DNA of 64,000 nt from Candidatus Saccharibacteria bacterium UBA6664 (GTDB lineage: Bacteria; Patescibacteriota; Saccharimonadia; Saccharimonadales; Saccharimonadaceae). The first letter of the stretch is position 1. Each line of letters begins with the position of its first letter. Shown in pieces: positions 60,712 through 64,000 of this stretch. Below the pieces are notes generated by a model that was not told the origin of the DNA, did no database searches, and saw nothing but the letters and a program-made list of their open reading frames with translations. The stretch lies in assembly GCA_002455275.1 (NCBI GenBank), contig DKKO01000001.1:42799-106798 (forward strand). The letters run 5' to 3'. The position numbers and the translations under genes are program-made.

Positions 60712-61989
60712 ATGCCAAAACCTCTTGTCACCATACTGGGCAAATCTGTTAAGACTGTCATGAGGCTCCGTGGTGGCGGCTCAGCCCTACCAGGGCTCGT
60801 AGTCGAACGTATTGACCCCAACTTCCTGCGCTCATGTCTTGAAACGCTACCACGCGGCGTGGTGCTTATTAGTGGTACGAATGGTAAAACTACCACGACA
60901 AAAATGGTAGTCGAGCTGCTTGAAGGACAAGGACTTACCGTATTTACCAATCGAACGGGAAGTAACTTCACCCGCGGCGTCGTGGCCGCCCTGCTGGGGG
61001 ATGTAGACATGGCAGGGAAGTTGCACGCCGATATCGCTGTGCTTGAGCTCGATGAAGCGCACGCGGTACATTTTGTTAAAGCAGTTCAGCCCAAGCACGC
61101 GCTGTTTTTGAATGTTATGCGCGATCAACTCGATCGCTTCGGTGAAATTGATACTACTGCTCGCCTACTTCGTAGTGTGGCAGAACACGTAACTGACGGT
61201 ATAGTGGTAAACCGTGATGACCCCCGACTCGGCTCAGAAGCGTTTCGTAGTGGCCTAACAGCCAAGGTACGAACATATGGCGTTACCGAAGAATTGCTTC
61301 ACTCCTTCCCTTCTGATGATGCACTGCACGATAGTTCCGTAGTTGTAGCTACAGGCGAACCAGCTACTGATGATGTGTGTCTCGAGGCAATCGATGATCA
61401 TACCGCTACCATACGAATAGGTTCAGCTACCCATGAAACCGAACTGAAGTTACATGGAATATATAATGTTTTAAACGCTGTTGGCGCGGTTGCATTGTGT
61501 CGCATGGTAATGGGCGATGAACTGGATGAAGCAAAAATGCTGAAATCTCTACAATCAGTTGAACCTGCGTTTGGCCGTGGTGAAGCGCTTATGGTAAACG
61601 GTCAACCACTTGAGCTTGTGTTAGTAAAAAACCCAGGTGGATTTCGGCTTGGGCTTAGTTCATTCTCACCCGATGGCTACGCAACAATGATTGCTATTAA
61701 TGACAACTACGCCGATGGCCGCGATATGAGTTGGCTATGGGACGTAGACTTCTCTTCCCTTTCAAATGGCGTAGCACTCACTACAGGAATTCGCGCCTAT
61801 GATATGGCACTTCGGTTGCAATATGACGAAGTTCCAATTGGCACAGTTGAACCGAACCTCACGGAAGCATTGAAACACTTTTTGAATGAGCACGCCGATA
61901 CACCAAAGCGCATTTATTGCACCTACACAGCGATGCTCGCTCTACGTCGTGAACTAAGCAAGGTGACAAAAGTAGAGGTAGTGTCGTGA
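60712..61989 (+). CDS. murT: MurT-like lipid II amidation ligase subunit
   Basis: Mur-ligase family: ATP loop SGTNGKTTTTK near residue 54, NRTGSNFTRGV, ELDEAHAVHFV and a C-terminal DUF1727-like part (LVKNPGGFRLGL). With GatD it amidates D-Glu of the stem peptide. The four-Cys zinc ribbon of staphylococcal MurT is not visible. TATAAT (60700-60705) ends six bases before the ATG; overlaps gatD as GTGA. Confidence 0.92.
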   Translation: MPKPLVTILGKSVKTVMRLRGGGSALPGLVVERIDPNFLRSCLETLPRGVVLISGTNGKTTTTKMVVELLEGQGLTVFTNRTGSNFTRGVVAALLGDVDMAGKLHADIAVLELDEAHAVHFVKAVQPKHALFLNVMRDQLDRFGEIDTTARLLRSVAEHVTDGIVVNRDDPRLGSEAFRSGLTAKVRTYGVTEELLHSFPSDDALHDSSVVVATGEPATDDVCLEAIDDHTATIRIGSATHETELKLHGIYNVLNAVGAVALCRMVMGDELDEAKMLKSLQSVEPAFGRGEALMVNGQPLELVLVKNPGGFRLGLSSFSPDGYATMIAINDNYADGRDMSWLWDVDFSSLSNGVALTTGIRAYDMALRLQYDEVPIGTVEPNLTEALKHFLNEHADTPKRIYCTYTAMLALRRELSKVTKVEVVS

Positions 61990-62708
61990 AGCAAAAAACT
62001 ATTTCGGTGCTACAACTTTACCCACGCGATATGAATATTTATGGCGACTGGGGCAATGTGCTTACTATCGTTCGCCGCCTTGAGTGGCATGGCTACACAC
62101 CAGAGTTACTTACCTACAACCAAGGTGATGCCTTTCCTGAACATGTTGATTTAGTACTTGGTGGTGGCGGTCAGGACGCTGGGCAAAGCAAAATACAAGA
62201 CGATTTGCTAAAAATTGGCCCAAAGCTTCACGAACTTGCCGAAGCTGATGTACCCATGCTCGTGATTTGTGGCTTATACCAACTATTTGGAAAATTTTTC
62301 AAAACAAGTAGCGGCGAAATTATTAAGGGTATTGAACTACTAAACCTTGAAACGCACGCAGGTAATGAGCGTTTAATTGGCAATATCGTTACGCAAAGTG
62401 ATGACTTTGGTGATATTGTGGGCTACGAAAACCACAGCGGCCAAACATTTCTTGCCGATGGGGTGAAGGCATTTGGTACGGTAGTCCGTGGCGCAGGCAA
62501 TAGCGGCAAAGACGCAACCGAAGGTGCTCGCTACAAAAATGTCATTGGTAGTTATTTACATGGATCATTGCTACCGAAAAATCCGCAAGTTGCTGATTGG
62601 CTAATAACTCAAGCAGTGCGGCGAAAATACGGAGACTTTGAACCAAATGTTATCAACGACACGTTTGCTTTGAAAGCACGCGGTATCGCTGCTAATCGGC
62701 CTCGCTAA
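61986..62708 (+). CDS. gatD: GatD-type glutamine amidotransferase
   Basis: Class I amidotransferase supplying ammonia to MurT: Cys95 in VICGLYQLFG and His192 in GSYLHGSLLPKNP, with LYPRDMNIYGDWGN at the start as in GatD. GTG start inside the murT stop. Its 3' end overlaps convergent bcp by four bases. Confidence 0.94.
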   Translation: MKQKTISVLQLYPRDMNIYGDWGNVLTIVRRLEWHGYTPELLTYNQGDAFPEHVDLVLGGGGQDAGQSKIQDDLLKIGPKLHELAEADVPMLVICGLYQLFGKFFKTSSGEIIKGIELLNLETHAGNERLIGNIVTQSDDFGDIVGYENHSGQTFLADGVKAFGTVVRGAGNSGKDATEGARYKNVIGSYLHGSLLPKNPQVADWLITQAVRRKYGDFEPNVINDTFALKARGIAANRPR

Positions 62709-63193
62709 AACGCTCCGCTCCCATAGCCACTGCTGGCCTTCATATGTTTGCGCAGTTCGCCAAGCACCTGCTCTCCATGACCAAGCGGGGTTACACGGCC
62801 ATATACTTTTACCACCTGGCCTTCTGGGTTAATTAAAAATGTTTTTCGCAGTATTCCCTCTTTGCCAAACATTTTTTTACCCCACGCGCCATATGCTTCG
62901 ATTGTTGTGCCTTCCGGGTCGCTCAATAGCGTAAAGTTAAGCGAATGCTTGGCTTTGAATTTTTCATGGCTCGAGGCATCGTCTTTGCTTACTCCTACCA
63001 CTTCCGCACCAAGTGCAGCTAAATCATCACGCGCGTCGCGCAAGCTGCATGCTTCGACGGTACAGCCAGGCGTGTCGTCCTTAGGGTAAAAGTATAAAAC
63101 GAGCCATTTTCCCGCAAAATCTTTAAGAGTTTTCTGTTCACCATTGTCATTTTTTAGTGCAAAATCGGGAGCAGGATAGGGTACATCTTTCAT
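62705..63193 (-). CDS. bcp: Thiol peroxidase (BCP/PrxQ type)
   Basis: Reduces peroxides. Peroxidatic Cys and resolving Cys in DTPGCTVEACSLRD (PrxQ spacing of five), with FYPKDDTPG before it and GVSKDD after. 162 residues. TATACT ends six bases before the ATG. Confidence 0.95.
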   Translation of the reverse strand: MKDVPYPAPDFALKNDNGEQKTLKDFAGKWLVLYFYPKDDTPGCTVEACSLRDARDDLAALGAEVVGVSKDDASSHEKFKAKHSLNFTLLSDPEGTTIEAYGAWGKKMFGKEGILRKTFLINPEGQVVKVYGRVTPLGHGEQVLGELRKHMKASSGYGSGAF

Positions 63194-63232
63194 ACCTTCA
63201 GTATACCACTGGAAATCTCTCTCTGTTTAGGC

Positions 63233-63238
63233 TATAAT
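63233..63238 (+). promoter_or_regulatory. -10 hexamer of tRNA-Pro
   Basis: TATAAT about 23 bases before the tRNA. Confidence 0.5.
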
Positions 63239-63261
63239 TTAGCATGAATTACCCACACTAT

Positions 63262-63338
63262 CGGGGTGTGGCGCAGTTGGCTAGCGCGCGCGGTTTGGGA
63301 CCGTGAGGTCGAAGGTTCGAGTCCTTTCACCCCGACCA
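63262..63338 (+). tRNA. tRNA-Pro (TGG), integration site
   Basis: Acceptor CGGGGTG/CACCCCG, anticodon stem CGCGG/CCGTG with loop TTTGGGA (anticodon TGG), T-arm AGGTTCGAGTCCT and encoded CCA. A recombinase frame enters it from the right on the other strand, marking an attachment site in its 3' half. Confidence 0.95.
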
Positions 63339-64000
63339 TGTAAGACAATCCTACTTTCTAGAGCCGTTTTATACGGCTCTTTTAAGTGGTGAGAGACCAC
63401 TTTTCCCTCATCTACGACTAGGTTTAAAAAGATTAAACGGCAAATATGGTCTTTGCCCACTTCATCCGCTGCCTTCACCTTAGAACTAACATTTTTGGAC
63501 AGGTTTAAAAATTGTTCAATGGTAAGTGCCTCTTGTTCGGGGTCAGACTCTACACCTCTCAATTCGTTGATTTGTTTCTTTAGGTCCTTCTCGTCTTTTT
63601 CGAGAGCGGTTAATTGCTCGTTGTTCACTTTCCATACACGACTGGCCTGATCGTAACTAATAATCTTCTTGCTAATGTCTTCTATGCGACGCTTCGTTGC
63701 TTTGAGAGCACCTTCCTTGCTATTGATCTCCCTCTTTATTTCAAGCCTGTTTGTCTCCGACTCTTTCAAGAGGTTGTCTCTGTAAGTCTTGTAGTCAGCG
63801 TCAGTAAGGTCTAATCCTTCTTGGAGTAGGTATGTAATGTAGTCGAAGACAACCTTTGCTCTCACGGATTTCTTTTTCCTGTCACAGCTCACATTTGTGC
63901 AGCGATAGTAGAGGTAACGTGAGCCATCTCGTGACTTGGATGGTGCTGGACCCATATTACGATGACAGAACGAACACTGGATAATGCCTCGCAATGGTAA
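63281..64000 (-). CDS. Large serine recombinase, C-terminal part (runs off right edge)
   Basis: Only the last 240 or so residues are in the window. The frame is open to the edge and reads LPLRGIIQCSFCHRNMGP, the zinc-ribbon start of large serine recombinases, with a second Cys pair in CTNVSCDRKKK, then a long coiled coil (about 100-170 residues from the edge). The final codons lie inside tRNA-Pro on the opposite strand, giving RTRTFDLTVPNRAR before the stop. The catalytic N-terminus must lie beyond the edge; integrity there is unknown. Confidence 0.85.
   Translation of the reverse strand, partial: LPLRGIIQCSFCHRNMGPAPSKSRDGSRYLYYRCTNVSCDRKKKSVRAKVVFDYITYLLQEGLDLTDADYKTYRDNLLKESETNRLEIKREINSKEGALKATKRRIEDISKKIISYDQASRVWKVNNEQLTALEKDEKDLKKQINELRGVESDPEQEALTIEQFLNLSKNVSSKVKAADEVGKDHICRLIFLNLVVDEGKVVSHHLKEPYKTALESRIVLHGRGERTRTFDLTVPNRAR

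Noticed and set aside
1..64000. Alternative genetic code (TGA read as an amino acid)
   Set aside because: TGA ends many genes cleanly, including ATGA and GTGA overlaps with the next start.
1..64000. CRISPR array, rRNA operon or replication origin
   Set aside because: No regularly spaced repeats, rRNA signatures or clusters of DnaA boxes were seen.

Overview
The window looks like a chromosomal segment of a reduced, host-associated Gram-positive-type bacterium of the Candidate Phyla Radiation, most likely Candidatus Saccharibacteria (TM7). No rRNA is present, so this is inferred from gene content: an alanyl-tRNA synthetase that ends after its editing domain, a MurT/GatD pair, LPXTG surface proteins, an RpfB-like and a CHAP/LysM cell-wall enzyme, a type IV pilin operon, a membrane-anchored double-AAA Clp ATPase, and many short unknown membrane proteins. 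TGA is used as a stop, so the genetic code is standard. The bulk DNA is moderately AT-rich.

Layout. 0.1-7.7 kb (minus): obg, a LysM/CHAP hydrolase with a long leader, a possible structured RNA, mltG-ruvX, a large single-pass membrane protein and an FtsA/PilM-like ATPase. 7.8-19.7 kb: an orphan unknown gene, alaS, mnmA-ydcF-cysteine desulfurase (overlapping; sulfur transfer to tRNA), metG-tatD, and rpfB-like-rsmA-pgeF. 19.7-33.9 kb: pcrA, then a lower-glycolysis block (tpiA, pgk, pyk, ppsA, a fused lactate dehydrogenase/phosphoglycerate mutase, divergent eno), a GH5 glycosidase, DUF1697 and a small phosphatase. 33.9-40 kb: an accessory surface region with tRNA-Glu, two LPQTG proteins and two very GC-rich single-gene cassettes. 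40-46.9 kb: histidine kinase and receiver, folD, folC, membrane proteins, tRNA-Lys, tRNA-Arg. 46.9-55.3 kb: murB, a pilin operon ending in an RCC1-propeller pilin, a major pilin, glyA, an HTH-MurA fusion, tRNA-His, tRNA-Gly. 55.3-64 kb: a third GC-rich cassette, a cupin, tRNA-Arg, Clp ATPase, murT-gatD, bcp, tRNA-Pro, and the C-terminal part of a serine recombinase whose reading frame ends inside tRNA-Pro (boundary of an integrated element running off the right edge).

Themes. (1) Three single-gene cassettes (34.2, 37.2 and 56.2 kb) have about 73-78% G+C in the 60-base stretches I counted, against 38% in one neighbouring gene. Each ends in a GC-rich hairpin; two have elaborate folded leaders and one is framed by a 28-bp inverted repeat. 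They look like genes taken from a high-GC, probably actinobacterial, source. (2) At least 15 genes have a -10 hexamer ending 5-8 bases before the ATG, so leaderless mRNA seems to be a main mode of expression. (3) Genes are tightly coupled by 1-4 base overlaps (ATGA, GTGA, TAATG). (4) Several fusions rewire conserved pathways: lactate dehydrogenase-phosphoglycerate mutase, Xre-MurA and pilin-RCC1 propeller.
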